Origin: Brachypodium distachyon
Lineage: Eukaryota; Streptophyta; Magnoliopsida; Poales; Poaceae
Reading direction: 5' to 3'
Length of the DNA: 64,000 nucleotides
NCBI RefSeq assembly: GCF_000005505.3
Contig: NC_016134.3
Location: 29,525,584-29,589,583 of the forward strand
In this document: positions 11,838 to 23,247 of the stretch, in pieces
Layout of the letters: the number at the start of each line of letters is the position of its first letter
Position numbering within the stretch: position 1 is the stretch's first letter
Notes under the pieces: model-generated
The model's database searches: none
What the model saw: the letters and a program-made list of their open reading frames with translations, nothing else
What the model was told of the DNA's origin: nothing
Translations under genes and position numbers: made by a program

Positions 11838-12848
11838 ATGAGAAGACTCGGCTAGCAGATCAGCACCGAGAGGACGTGACTCGGCTGCAGGCGCAAATCG
11901 CAGCGCAAGCGGTGGCACATAAGACCGAGGTGGGTGAACTCACCTCAGCCCTCTCTACCCAGGCTGATGAGAGGATCCGTCTGGAGAGTGAGGTGCAAAA
12001 GTGCAAGGGTCTGGTCACCGAGATTGAGACCTATGCCATTGCCGCCGAGATTGAGACCTATGCCATTGCCGCCGAGAAAGAGGATGCCGAGAAGACCCGA
12101 CTATTTAAGGTTGTCCAGCATGAGCTCGTCAAGATCGACACCATGCTGACCAGTAAGTTGCCCTGACACAAATTTCTCCATCTGATCAATAGTAATAGGA
12201 TGCCGAGACTCATTACCATCTTCTATGCTTTTGTCAGAATTCTTTCCACAATCGATCGAGACCGCCCAAGCTGCCGTGCTCAAGGCACGCAGGAAGAGGG
12301 ATCTAGCCGGGATGACCCCCTTTGAATACGATTTAGTGGATTATCTGGTTAGCATTGCTAGCTGGGTAAAGCCTCTAAAGTCGTTCGGGGTTAACATGTT
12401 GAACGCCGGCATCCGGGCCTTCCGGGCTCTGTGGCCGGGAGAAGAGGCTCCGACCGGCATCCCAGAATTGGCAACGCGCCTGCTGGAGGTGGAGGATCGC
12501 CTCAACGAGTGGCGGGAATCGACTGCGCATGTCGGCACCGATGAGGCCTTGTTGTTCGTACTGTCTTGGTATGACGGCATCAACCTCGACGTGCTGCAGT
12601 CAATGCGTGCCGGTTCCCCCTACCTCTCGGACCCGGAGCTGATTGCCAAGCGCAAGGAGCTGGCCTATTCCTTCATCCAATATGCCGACGTGCATACGTT
12701 TGTGGAGGGCCCAACATCCGAAGCTGAGGCAGAGATGGCTGACGGAGATGAAGAGGAGGCAGTGGACGAGGAGATTGTCGTCGAGTCGGCCTCGACCGCA
12801 ATGGATGCTCCTAGTTCCGGCGCCAACAACCCCTCTGTTTCTTCTTAG
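11838..12848 (+). CDS. Antisense accessory gene of gypsy 1, 3' part (coiled coil and C-terminal domain)
   Basis: Two exons: 11838-12152 and 12238-12848, with an 85-bp intron (GTAAGT donor, TTTTGTCAG acceptor) joined in frame. Exon 11838-12152 is rich in Glu/Lys/Gln heptads, a likely coiled coil, and contains a 27-bp tandem duplication coding EIETYAIAA twice. The last exon has the C-terminal features of this family: FFPQSIETAQ, ALWPGEE, an RLNEW segment, then an acidic tail and stop. It continues the gene broken by the copia insertion (previous exon ends at 2477). These proteins are common in Tat elements but have no established biochemical role. Confidence 0.7.
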
Positions 12849-13479
12849 CTATGCCAAAAAAAAAGAACTTTAGAATTATCAGATCCCCGGGATGCTGGGT
12901 GCATATGTAACGGGGATAATATACTTATTTTTGTAAGACATCGTATTTTTAATTTATTTAAGTCTTTTGCTTATTGAATTCCCGACCGAGTCACCGAGTC
13001 CATTTTTCCTTTTAGTAAAATTTTATGACATCGGTTCTTTTGTCTGCCTTATCGGCGTTCGATGTATGAATCGCAAAAGTCATAAAACTACCCTTTTGGA
13101 AAAAATAACCTCGACGAATTCGCTTGGCAATATCCGAGTTAGGAAAGAAATGCCGGGTTAAGACAATGCGCATCCCGGATCGCTTTCTTGCTTGTTTCAG
13201 CAATCGCTTTTCATGTGTTCAGTTATCTCGTACCCATCTCTAGCTTGCCATGAAGCCGGTTGCGGACAGCAACGAAATCGTAGAGGGGATTTTCAATACT
13301 GACACACTACTAAACCGACATAAGATTACACAACTAAGCGACACCGACATACGCAAGATAATTGTGATACAACATTTAAATGACATGGAAGTCCCCGAGT
13401 CCCTTTTAAGAACCCGGCGGATAATTTCATTGTCTTAAAACATTCAACATAAAGAGAAAACGATACAAATACTCATCTC
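12849..13479. other. Convergent intergenic segment between accessory gene and pol
   Basis: AT-rich, no convincing coding region. It holds the 3' ends of two convergent transcription units: the accessory gene ending at 12848 and gypsy pol ending at 13480 on the other strand. Confidence 0.6.
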
Positions 13480-14870
13480 TCAAGTATAGAACGGACGAAG
13501 CAAAGCTACATTCCATGGCCTTTTGGTCTCCTCGCCTGACCGGTCCATCCTGTTCGCCTTGGGATCTTGTGCATCTATAAGATAGTAGGAATCATTGTGA
13601 AGTGCTTTGCTCACAATGAAGGGTCTTTCCCATGAGGGTGACAGTTTGTGCATGCCGGCTGTGCGCTGCACAAGTCGGAGAACGAGGTCCCCTTCCCGGA
13701 ATACCCGCGGGTTGACCTTTCAGCTGTGATAATGCCTTAGGTGCTGTTGATAGATAGCCGACCGAGACAGAGCCAATTCCCGTGCTTCTTCGAGCAGGTC
13801 GACATCATTTTCTCAGGCCTCTTTTACCTCAGCTTCCGTATACATGGTCACTCGTGGAGAATCATGTTCAATGTCGACTGGTAGGACAGCTTCCGCCCCG
13901 TATACGAGGAAAAATGGCGTGTAGCCTGTGGAGCGATTGGAAGTCATCCTGAGACTACATGGCACAACCGGGAGTTCGTCCAGCCAACATCCCGGAGTAC
14001 GTTCCAATGGTTCGATTAGCCGAGGTTTTATGCCGGCTAAAACCATGCCGTTTGCTCTTTCAACTTGTCCATTGGATTGAGAATGTGATAGGGAAGCGAT
14101 ATCCAGTCGGATTTTCTTTTCCGCACAAAATCTCGCGAAAGGTCCCTCTGCGAAGTTCGTTCCATTATCCATGATGAAACTGTGCGGGTACCCATATCTC
14201 AAGATAATGTCCTTCAGGAATGACACCGCGGTCTTGCCGTCACACTTTCGGATCGGCTTTACCTCTATCCACTTGGTAAACTTGTCAACCATAACCAAGA
14301 TATGCGTCATGTCTCCTCGCGCCCTCTTGAAAGGTCCCACCATATCCAAACACCAAACCACAAACGGCCAAGTGATTGGAATAGTCTTGAGTTCGGATGC
14401 CGGCATATGAATCTTGCTGGCATATCTCTGGCAACCGTTACACTTCCTGACTATGTCTTCTGTAGTGCACTTGGCTAGTAGAAACCATGTCGAAATGCCT
14501 TTCCCCCTAGCGTTCGTGAAGACGCATGATGGCCGCACTCTCCTTGATGAATGTCCCGGAGTATTTCTTGCCCTTCTTCCGGCTCGACGCATTGCTGCAG
14601 GACATTTGTGACACTCTTGTATAGCTCGCCATTGATGATGGTGTATGCCTTCGCCCTTCTCTGAATTTGTCTTGCCGACACTTCCTCTTCTAGGAGACTC
14701 CCATCTTTGAGATAGGACATTATCGATTGCGCCCAAGCTGGCACAGGACAAGTGGAGAAAATCGGCTCATCCGGTACGTCTATCTCCATTGGCTCAATCG
14801 CCATTGCTTCCACCGAGTTAAGGCGCTCTGTCCCTGTGTTACTGGAACCGTTGCCACTGTCAATGTCCAT
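13480..14870 (-). pseudogene. Gypsy 1 integrase, frameshifted
   Basis: The minus strand encodes, in order, the H2C2 zinc region (HQGECGHH, then CNGCQRYA), the integrase core and a C-terminal tail ending RPWNVALLRPFYT at 13480. The core residues are present: Asp in LDMVGPF, Asp in IMDNGTNF and Glu in GQVERAN. The frame is broken: HGFY is followed by TAG at 14475-14477 where both other gypsy copies here have Trp, and frame changes occur near 14.47 and 13.7-13.8 kb. The catalytic DDE triad survives but no single protein can be made. Confidence 0.9.
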
Positions 14871-16739
14871 GGGGGTGACGTCGGCTTCTGAGCTCGCCGG
14901 GATAAATATCGACTTCCGATTCTGGTGATGGCTTGATGGATGGTTTGCGCAAATGCTCTAAGGCCACACCAGCCAGAATGGCCTGTCGCGTTGAGCCGAG
15001 TTTCGACAATGTGTCGGCTGCTTCGTTCTCCGTCCGCGGTATATGGTGAAACTCGCACCCTTCGAAGTGGCCACTGATCTTCCGAACATGGAAATGGTAT
15101 AGCGCCATATTGGCATCCAATGCATCCCAATTGCCGTAAACTTGCTGGACTACCAGATCGGAATCACCAAAGCATTGAATCCGGCGGACTCCAATTTCCT
15201 TTCCCATTTTCAGTCCGTGCACAATTGCCTCATACTCGGCAACATTGTTGGATGCTGCGAAGTGAATTTGCAATACGTACTTAAGTTGGTCACGCTTTGG
15301 CGAGGTCAGAACTATGCCGGCACCAAGCCCACTTTTCATCTTAGAGCCGTCAAAATGCATTTTCCAGTAGTTAGTTTCCGGGGGCGGTGGTTCATACTCC
15401 ATCTCGGCCCAATCCACCAAGAAATCCGTCAGAGCCTGAGATTTCACGGCATCCCGTCTGTCGTACTGCAGCGCATAGGGTGCCAGCTTGATAGCCCATT
15501 TGGCTACTCGGCCGCTCGCGTCTTTGTTACTCATGATTTCCGAGACGGGCGCCTCGCATATAACTCGGATCTGATGTGCCTCAAAGTAATGCTTCAGCTT
15601 TTTTGCCGCCATATACACGCCATACGCCATTTTTTGGTAATGGGGGTAATTCTGCTTAGACGATGATAACACTTCGCTCAAGTAATACACCGGCCTTTGC
15701 ACCGATTTGCCATCTTCATCTCTTTCCACCACGATGACGGCACTAACAACTCGGTTGGTTGCTGCTATGTACAACAACATCGGCTCCTTCTCCATTGGCG
15801 AGGCTAATATCGGTGCCGTAGTGATCATCTTCTTCAACTCTTGAAAAGCTAGGTCTGCTTCTGGCGTCCACACAAACTTGTCGGTTTTCTTCATCAGCTG
15901 GTATAAGGGCATTGCCTTTTCACCCAGCCGACTAACGAAACGACTTAGTGATGCTAGGCATCCAGTGAATTTTTGCACATCTTTGAGGCATTTCGGCAAT
16001 TTCATCCTTTCTATGGCGGCAATTTTCACATGATTTGTTTCGATACCTCGGCTTGATACCAGGAATCCAAGCAACTTCCCTGCCGGCACACTAAATGTGC
16101 ATTTGGCCGGGTTCAGCTTCATCCGGAATCTCCTCAGATTTGCGAATGTTTCCCGGATATCATTCAGAAGCATGGCGCTTTCCTTGGTTTTTATGACGAC
16201 ATCGTCGACATATACCTGCACATTTTCGCCGAGTTGGTCATGCAAGCTTTTCTGCATGCATCTTTGATAAGTAGCCCCTGCATTTCTCAAACCAAACGGC
16301 ATAGTACGATAGCAATAAGCCCCGAACGGGGTGATAAATGATGTCTTTATTTGATCATTAGGGTTCAGTGGTATCTGGTGAAAACCAGAGTACGCGTCTA
16401 CAAAAGATAGCAACTCACACCCGGGTGTAGAATCAATCACTTGATCAATCCGAGGTAATGGAAAAGGATCTTTGGGACATGTCTTGTTTAGGCTGGTGTA
16501 GTCGATACACATGTGCCATCCTTGGCAGCAGTTGGGTCATCTTTCTTCTTCTCAACCATGACCGGGTTTGATAGCCAGTCGGGATGCAACACTTCCATGA
16601 TGAAACCGGCAGCTAGAAGCCGGAATACCTCTTCCGATATGACTTTCCTTCTGTCGTCGGCGAAGCGTCGAAGGGGCTGCTTCACCGGTCTTCCGTCTAG
16701 TCTGACATGTAATGAGTGCTCAGCTAACTCCCTCGGCAC
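14860..16739 (-). pseudogene. Gypsy 1 reverse transcriptase and RNase H
   Basis: A long frame (14860-16512) covers most of RT (CIDYTSLNKTCPKDPFPLPR, MPFGLRNAGATYQR, QVYVDDVVIKT active site), the connection domain and an RNase H beginning MHFDGSKMKSGLGAG with AEYEAIVHGL. The N-terminal RT segment (LHPDWLSNPVMVEKKK) lies in another frame (16488-16739), so there is a frameshift near 16.5 kb. The RNase H is of the Tat type. Confidence 0.92.
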
Positions 16740-16811
16740 ACCCGGCAGGTCTAGATTTGACCATGCGAAGATGTCCCGATTCTCACGGAAGAAGCTGGTG
16801 AGCTCGCCTTC

Positions 16812-17453
16812 CTATTTTTCACCCAGGCCGGCACCAATGATGACGGTGCGGTCCGGGAACTCGCTGTCAACCTGTACCTTCTTTGTCTCCTTGGCTGCCT
16901 GAAAAGCCACACTTCCATGGGGATTGGTCATAGCTGGCAGGCTAATTTGTGCCGCCTGAGCCATCGCAACCGCTTCTTGTAGCTTCTTCTTCTCGCCAGC
17001 GATGACCAGTGACTCGGCCAAAGCAGATCCGGCCGCTGCGCACTCCATTGAGCGTTTGTAGTTGCCAGTGATGGTTATGGTACCATTTGTTCCCGGCATC
17101 TTCATCTTCAGATAGCCAATGTGAGTAGTAGCCATGAACTTGGCGAGTGCCGGTCTGTCAAGCAGCGCATGGTACGGACTAGTAAGGTCCACCACCTCGA
17201 ACACTAGGTTCTCGGTCCGACAGTTCTCCCTGGTGCTGAATTAGACGTCGACTCGGATCTTGCCCACCCGGGCACAAGACACTCCCGGCACAATACCATG
17301 AAAAGTAGTCCGGCTAGGCTTGAGCATGTTATCAATAATACCGAGTTTAAGCATCGTGTCCCGGTACATGATATTTATGCTGCTCCCATTATCAATGAGA
17401 ACCCGAATGAACTTGACATTAATGTCGTGCCCGCTGAGTGTCGGGTCGACCAC
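16812..17453 (-). pseudogene. Gypsy 1 protease and protease-RT linker
   Basis: The aspartic protease motif is VLIDNGSSINIMY (17.4 kb), a D-N-G-S variant. A TAA at 17241-17243 and a TAG at 16812-16814 interrupt the reading frame before EGELTSFFREN and the RT. Flanking residues (LDRPALAKFMA, THIGYLKMKMPG) are typical Tat linker sequence. Confidence 0.8.
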
Positions 17454-17459
17454 CAGAGC

Positions 17460-19714
17460 TTATCCACCAGGGTTGGGCATAACTTTAGGATGGTCTGCCC
17501 GGTTCCAGTTGATCTCCTGCTCCGACCAGTATATGAACTTTGGAACAGCCGGCATAACATCATTGACCTCCATCTCTTGCCCACGCTGACTTTGATTGTC
17601 AGTTGGCTCAGTGATTAAGATCATGTAACTTTGGTGATGCTCCTTGTACTCATTTCTTCCGGCATGTTGCGGAATACCTTGGTCTTCCACCTGATTGACG
17701 GCATTATTTGCCGGAGGGGGTCCCTGAATCTGGGCGTTAGCGTCGGTGAGCGGTGGGGGAGGGGGCAGTCGACTTGCCTCTCCGTTTTCGGCCCGCTGCA
17801 TCCAGCTGCATTGCCGCGTTGTATGATTCCCGGCTTGTTGGGGTTGGTCGTGTGAAAATGACAAGGCTGATCTAGCATCACCTCGAACGTATACTTCGGC
17901 TTATCCTGCCAGGGCTTCTTTTGTTCTCCCTTCTTGACCCACTGCTGATTTCCTGTTTTCTGACGCTGGCTAGAGCCAACATCAGGTTGATCCTGAATAG
18001 CGGCGACATGGGCTGGCCCATATCGGTAATCCGGCCTGTCATCCCTTCTCTTATTGCGGTGATCGTTCCTCCAGAATGCTCCGGCAGGATTGTATGTCGG
18101 CTGCTCCCTTTGCAGTTCTGCCGGCATCAGTGATGGCTGAGTTGGATCGCCAAACGCATACATGTCGGCAATCCGGATCATCTCAGATAGAGTAGCCGAC
18201 ATCTCTCTTTGTAGCTTTTGCCACAGCATGCTGCCGTGCCGGCATCTTTGGGCAAACCACGTTATGGCTTGCGATTCCACTATCCCTTCACAGGAATTGC
18301 GGAGATTGTTCCATCTTGTCAGGTAATCCCGGTCAGTCTCGTTGTCTCTTTGCTTGCACATGGACAACTGCTGAGGGCGATTTGGCCTCTTGTAAGTGCT
18401 AGTAAAATTGCTGACGAAAGCTTTTTCAAAGTCTATCCAGCAATTGATACTGCCTTCCGGCAAATTGTTCAGCCATATCCTTGTGGGTCCTAGTAGCATC
18501 TGGGGTACATAACGTACCGCCCATCTGCGGTTGCCGCCTGCCACACTTACTGCAGTGACATAGTCTTCCAACCAATCTTCAGGCTTAGTACTGCCGTCAT
18601 ACGTTCTCGTACCCCTGGGCAGCTGGAAACCCGGGGCTGGTCTCTCCCGCATGATCCGATGCGCAAAACAACGCGGTCCCGTAGGGCCTTGCTCCTCTAG
18701 GAACTCAGACAGATAAATTCTGTCAAGCCGATGTCGGGCATCCAAGGGCGACACTTGCCTGTTCCCAACTCGGGCTCCGAGCGGGCCGAGATTATCATGC
18801 TCTCGCCTGATATAACGCTCATCACCCATGACCGAGTATCCATCATCATAACGGTCATACTGGCGATCTTCACCTCGATACCGGGGGTTGCGCCCGACAC
18901 CCTGCTGACCTGCAGCAGTATTAGGTGCCGGACCCCGAGGTCGGTGTCCATGATCAAACGAGTAACGTTTCTTGCTGGTCTCCGCAATTGTCGCCGGGAC
19001 GTAGGCCACTCTGGCTGTCATCAACCCTTCTGATCATCTGTTTCTCGGCCAGGGCCGGGTCATAACGCTCTAGCTGCTTATCCCAGCCAGAATTGACACT
19101 TTTGTCTCGCTTGCCACCAGGCGAAGACGCTTGCTTGTCAACTCGACCTCCGGCATCTGCTGCCGAGTGAATAACCTGAGATGCACCGGGCTTGCCGTGC
19201 ATTGTCATGTATGCCTCATTCTGCTCATTAGCTGTGCGGAGCAGCTCTTTCACGCGCAGCTGCTGCTGTCGGAGTGCCTCTCCTGTAAGATTCGGCAGCT
19301 CTTCGGCCGCAGCCTCAGCAGCTCTTAGATTCTTGACAGCTTTAGCGCCGAGGCGTATCTTGCAGACACTGCTGGCACACCCCTGCCATCTCTAGTCATC
19401 TCAGCATTCAAGTTCTTGCCACGGTTACGCACCTCCCCAACTCGGCTAGGGTTAGTAAACGCAGTAGAACTAAGACCATGGGCTTTGTTATACTCACGGA
19501 GTGAAATATCCAGTTGCTGCCGAGTGTGAGCAACGTCAACAGCTTCCTTCAGCAGTTTTTGTCGTTCCAACTCCAACTCCGCCTGCAGCTGGACCGGGTT
19601 AGCGTTCGACGCCACCGGTGCAGTCAGCCGTTCGATGGAGGCCTGGAGCTGGGTCGGCTTCGGCAACAGGGCCGACGTGCCGGCTTGAGCGGCGATGTTT
19701 TCCGGCTTCTCCAA
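17460..19714 (-). pseudogene. Gypsy 1 gag, frameshifted
   Basis: The retrotransposon gag domain (DGSTKPEDWLEDYVTAVSV ... ITWFAQRC) lies at about 18.6-18.2 kb in the frame 17621-19024. The upstream N-terminal part is in other frames (18954-19253, 19325-19714). A zinc-knuckle-like CHFHTT ... NHTTRQCSW is split by a frameshift near 17.83 kb. The N-terminal coiled region (LQAELELERQKLLKEAV) is recognisable. Confidence 0.85.
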
Positions 19715-19949
19715 GGGGAGTTTCGCCGTTCTGCCGGATTTGGTTGGGACCGCGCCACTTCCCGCAGCGTCCCTTCCAGCATTAGGGCTCTGGGTACCTG
19801 CAAAGGGCTGTCAGTAGCAACATAAACCTCGTGCATGCCAAAGTTGATGAAGCGGCCCGCGCAGGGAAGCGATGCGTCGTTGAAGCAGCCCGCGTTGTTG
19901 TCGATGAAACCCAGAGAGCCGAATCTCTGGACCAAACCGGAGACCACGC

Positions 19950-20571
19950 GTTCTCCGGTGGCGAGAAAGCTTCCCGTCCGGATGAAGACTCCAGCCGTCT
20001 ACAATGGCGCTTCTTGAGCTGTATTCTTGAGGAAGAAGAAGAAGGGGAAACCCTAGATGCCTAAGTGCTCCATCCCTCTCTACAGAGGGGTAAGGTTCTA
20101 TTTATAGGCTGCCCATGTCACACTGACATGTGGGCCGAGTCCTAACGTCACCTTCCTTGGGCCCCGCCGGGCACGCTGCTTGGTTCCCTCCCGTAGGGGA
20201 CAAGACAACTTTACTTTTCCTTGGCACCCTGTAGAAAGTACCGCTATCCTCTGCCGGCTTCCGTTAGAGATTCTTTTTCGGTGCTTCTTTTGTGCAGTCG
20301 CCTGGCACCGGTACGTAAGCGGCGACTGTCTTTTCCACGATAATGATGACGCTGCTTTACCCTCTGCCGCGTGGTTAGGATAAGACCGTTGAGAGATCTT
20401 GGCGTGGGCCGAGATCAAGGTGCTCGTCCTTATCCTGCAAGCTCATAAGACAATATAGTCAGGCCGGCATACATTCAGGATGCCGGCTTAGTTTTAGTTT
20501 GATTTTACGATGCCGGCATACATAACCATGCCGGTTTTGTCTCCGTCATCTCGGCTAGAGTTGTGTCGTCA
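19950..20571 (-). repeat. 5' LTR / promoter region of gypsy 1, boundaries partly inferred
   Basis: A minus-strand TATA box (CCTATAAATAG, 20098-20107) is followed by a C/T-rich leader. Several GCCGGCAT motifs occur at 20.46-20.53 kb. The outer end is placed at 20570-20571 (CA) because the transporter reading frame loses family similarity immediately beyond it; the inner end and PBS were not identified. Confidence 0.5.
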
Positions 20572-22044
20572 TGACCCTACCTGGGGTCATCCTCCCGACA
20601 AAGTAGAAGAAGGCGGCGGCGACCATAGCCAGCCCCGCGAAGAGGAAGAAGGCGCCGCCAATGGTGATGGCCTTGTACAGCGTGACGAAGGTCATGGACA
20701 CGCCAGCGTTCATGAGCTGGTTGATGGCCACCCCCACGCTGGCGCCCTGCGCACGCAGTTGGAGCGGGTACACCTCCGAGCTGTACGCCCACGTGATTGG
20801 CCCCAAGCCGACGGAGAAGGACGCCACGAAGGTGAACACCGTGCCGATGGCTAGCGCCACTGCCCACCCTGGTGGTGAGGCGGAGTGCCAAGGCAAGAGA
20901 GCGAGGCGATGATGCCGGCAAGGCTGGAGAGGTAGAGCGGTTGCCGGCAACCAGCAGGATGGCCGACATGATGAACACTGTCTTGGTGATTCCCACGCCG
21001 ATGGTTGCCGCCAGGATCTCATTGCGGGTGGCGATGCCAGCGACTTTGAAGATGCGCGGGCTGTAGAGCACCACCGCCTCGATTCCGGTCAGGTGCTGGA
21101 AGAAGTGCACGCCCAAGGCGGCCACGACGATGCGGCGCACTGTTGGCGTCGGGTGCACGAAGAGCTCCTTCAGCACGCCCTTGCCTTTGCTGGCAGACTC
21201 ACCGGCAGCAGCCTTGATCTCCGCAAACCGGACATCCGCCTCCCCAGCTGCGTCGCTGTACACCCTCCTGAGAACGGCGAGCGCCTCTTCGTCTGGCCGG
21301 CCCTGCATGACAAGCCACCGTGGCGACTCCGGCATGGCCAGAACGCCGACAGCGAGCACGGCGCTCGGGAGCGCGCCGAGCCCGAGCATGGTCCGCCATC
21401 CATAGACCAGCGGCAGCTTGGCGAGCAAGAAGTTGGCCACGTACCCCAAGAGGATGCCGAAGCTGATGCAGATCTCGGGCAGCGAGGTGAGGGAACCCCG
21501 GATCTCGGCGGAGGACATCTCGGCTGCGTAGACGGGGGCGATCATGAGCGCGTAGCCGACGCCGACGCCGGCCACGCAGCGGCCGGCGAGGAGCGTGGCG
21601 AAGTTGGGGGCGAGGCCCATGAGGACGGAGCCCGCCAGGAAGATGCAGGCGGCGAGCGAGATGGTGCGGCGGCGGCCGATGCGGTCGGAGACGCGGCCGG
21701 CGGTGAGGGAGCCGACGAGGGCGCAGACGTTGAGGATCCCCGCCAGGACCTGCACCTGCGTGTCGTTCGTCTTAAGGTCCTCCTTGATGAACAGCATCGC
21801 GCCGCTCATCACCCCGGTGTCTGCATATATAGCATCCATCAGAATATAATGCTAGCAAAGCATCGGCATTTTTCGACGATTTGAGGTTCTGTTGGAATTT
21901 ACCGTAGCCCATGAGGATGGAGATGATGCAGCCAATGATGGAGCAGGCCACTGCATACTTGTTGTTCTTCTTCCTACCGCCCTTCCTCCCGATGTCATCC
22001 CCACCACCGCTGCCATTCTTGGTCTGTTCCTCCTCCTCTTCCAT
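20555..22044 (-). pseudogene. Polyol/monosaccharide transporter (MFS), broken
   Basis: A proton-coupled sugar/polyol transporter of the plasma or vacuolar membrane by family. Exon 1 (21903-22044) encodes an acidic/Lys-rich N-terminus and the first membrane segment (YAVACSIIGC); an 82-bp GT-AG intron (21821-21902) splits the Asp codon; exon 2 starts TGVMSGAMLFIKEDL. Signatures: GRVSDRIGRRR, PESPRWLVMQGR, QHLTGIEAVVLYSP, and in the 3' part ITWAYSSEVYPLQLRAQGA. Near 20.87-20.95 kb three frames each carry family sequence in turn (LLVAGN, then LYLSSLAGIIASLSCLG, then WAVALAIGTVF), so a deletion of the DRVGRR region and two frameshifts have occurred. The C-terminal PETRG segment is missing where gypsy 1 begins; the apparent stop at 20555 lies in element DNA. 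Confidence 0.85.
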
Positions 22045-23247
22045 GGCGATTGCTAGCTACTCGACTTGCTCTGTGTCTATCTGACAAGCACGCAAACACT
22101 ACTTGTTCGTTTAATAACTTAAGCTCTCCATGTGCTCTCCTCTTATTAGGATATGCACAATGAGCGTGTGTCAGCTTTCCCCGGATAATTGCCGAGCACA
22201 AGTTTTCTTTTAATTAAGAGATGATTTTTTCACGAAAAAGATAAGACAGCATTTTCTATTGTTAGCATTGTTTCTTCACATTTGTTTAATTAATTTATCC
22301 TTTCAAGCATCAGTTGCAAGATATATATGGCTGTATATTTTGTATATCATGTTTTATTGTTTTTTCTTAAATGACGTGGAACACAAAGTCATGTCCTTGT
22401 AGCCGCAACTCCTACGTGAGTACTCCAAAAGTGGCAGTGGCAGGTCAAACCTGTGTACCTTGATGGCAAAATATGAGTGAACGAAATGGTTACAACGATG
22501 TGAAACCGGGAATATTGGTGCACGCGCGTTGTATTCTTCTTCCAGCCATGGAATGGTGCACGTTTAATTGTAGTGTGGTAAGGTGCTAGCACACCACTAC
22601 TGTTGATAATGAAATGCAACAACTGGTCGAATTGACATAACCATATCAACATGTTAAATTTGTACAAGTACTATATAGTATCACATAAAAAATATCAGGA
22701 CTGCTTGTTATTACTAGTAGAAGCCATATATCACCAAGCAGAGTCACGATTCCAAAACATTTATATTAATTTTCTATAAAATACATGCATGGTGGTTATT
22801 CTGAAAATAAAATAATATATATAGGGGTGTCTTGGCTGTGTGTGGCATGTGGCCACCGAGGGTGACAGCTCACTGGTGCTCGATCGTGATGAGAGATCGA
22901 TCCTGTAGTACTCTTTCGTTAGCCGATAACTACACATGCCAAAGTCAATGCAGGGACCTTTATTTTCCTTTTTTTAGTTGCCCCATGCATTATAAGTATT
23001 CAGATGAGAACAAAAAGGATAAGAAATATATAACTAGCTTCGTACGTAGTACGTTGGAATTAACCTCTTATAGTAATGCAAATTGCCAACGTAAAAAAAT
23101 GTGTGCGACAGGGTCATCTTTGAATTCGAGTATGGAACTATCAACAGAGATCATGGAAGACCGAGACAGAAAACAACTTGTAAGATAATATATGTAGGCT
23201 TTTTCTACGATACCTGTTACTCCGTGGGGGCTAAATGGAGTATCAAG
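22045..23247. other. Gene-free AT-rich interval upstream of the transporter
   Basis: Contains the presumptive 5' flank of the transporter. No coding region, RNA gene or complete transposon was recognised; short open frames lack protein-like composition. Confidence 0.5.

Larger units (their letters stand above)
1..20571 (-). mobile_element. Tat-lineage Ty3/gypsy retrotransposon 1, 3' LTR outside the window
   Basis: On the minus strand the order is a promoter/LTR region (about 20.57-19.95 kb), gag, protease, RT, RNase H and integrase ending at 13480, then an accessory gene in the opposite orientation running from the left edge to 12848. Gag-protease-RT-RH-integrase order is Ty3/gypsy; an extra antisense gene 3' of pol is a known feature of Grande/RIRE2-type Tat elements. 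The element is decayed, with several frameshifts and premature stops, and is interrupted by a 9.3 kb copia element. The right boundary at 20571 is inferred from a CA end next to the truncated transporter and a TATA box at 20098-20107. The 3' LTR must lie left of position 1. Confidence 0.85.

Noticed and set aside
20060..20571. Exact LTR limits and PBS for gypsy 1
   Set aside because: Several TG/CA choices exist and the second LTR is outside the window, so only an approximate region is given.
21093..21884. A 263-codon plus-strand frame opposite the transporter
   Set aside because: It is the complement of the GC-rich transporter exon; composition and third-position bias follow the minus-strand gene.
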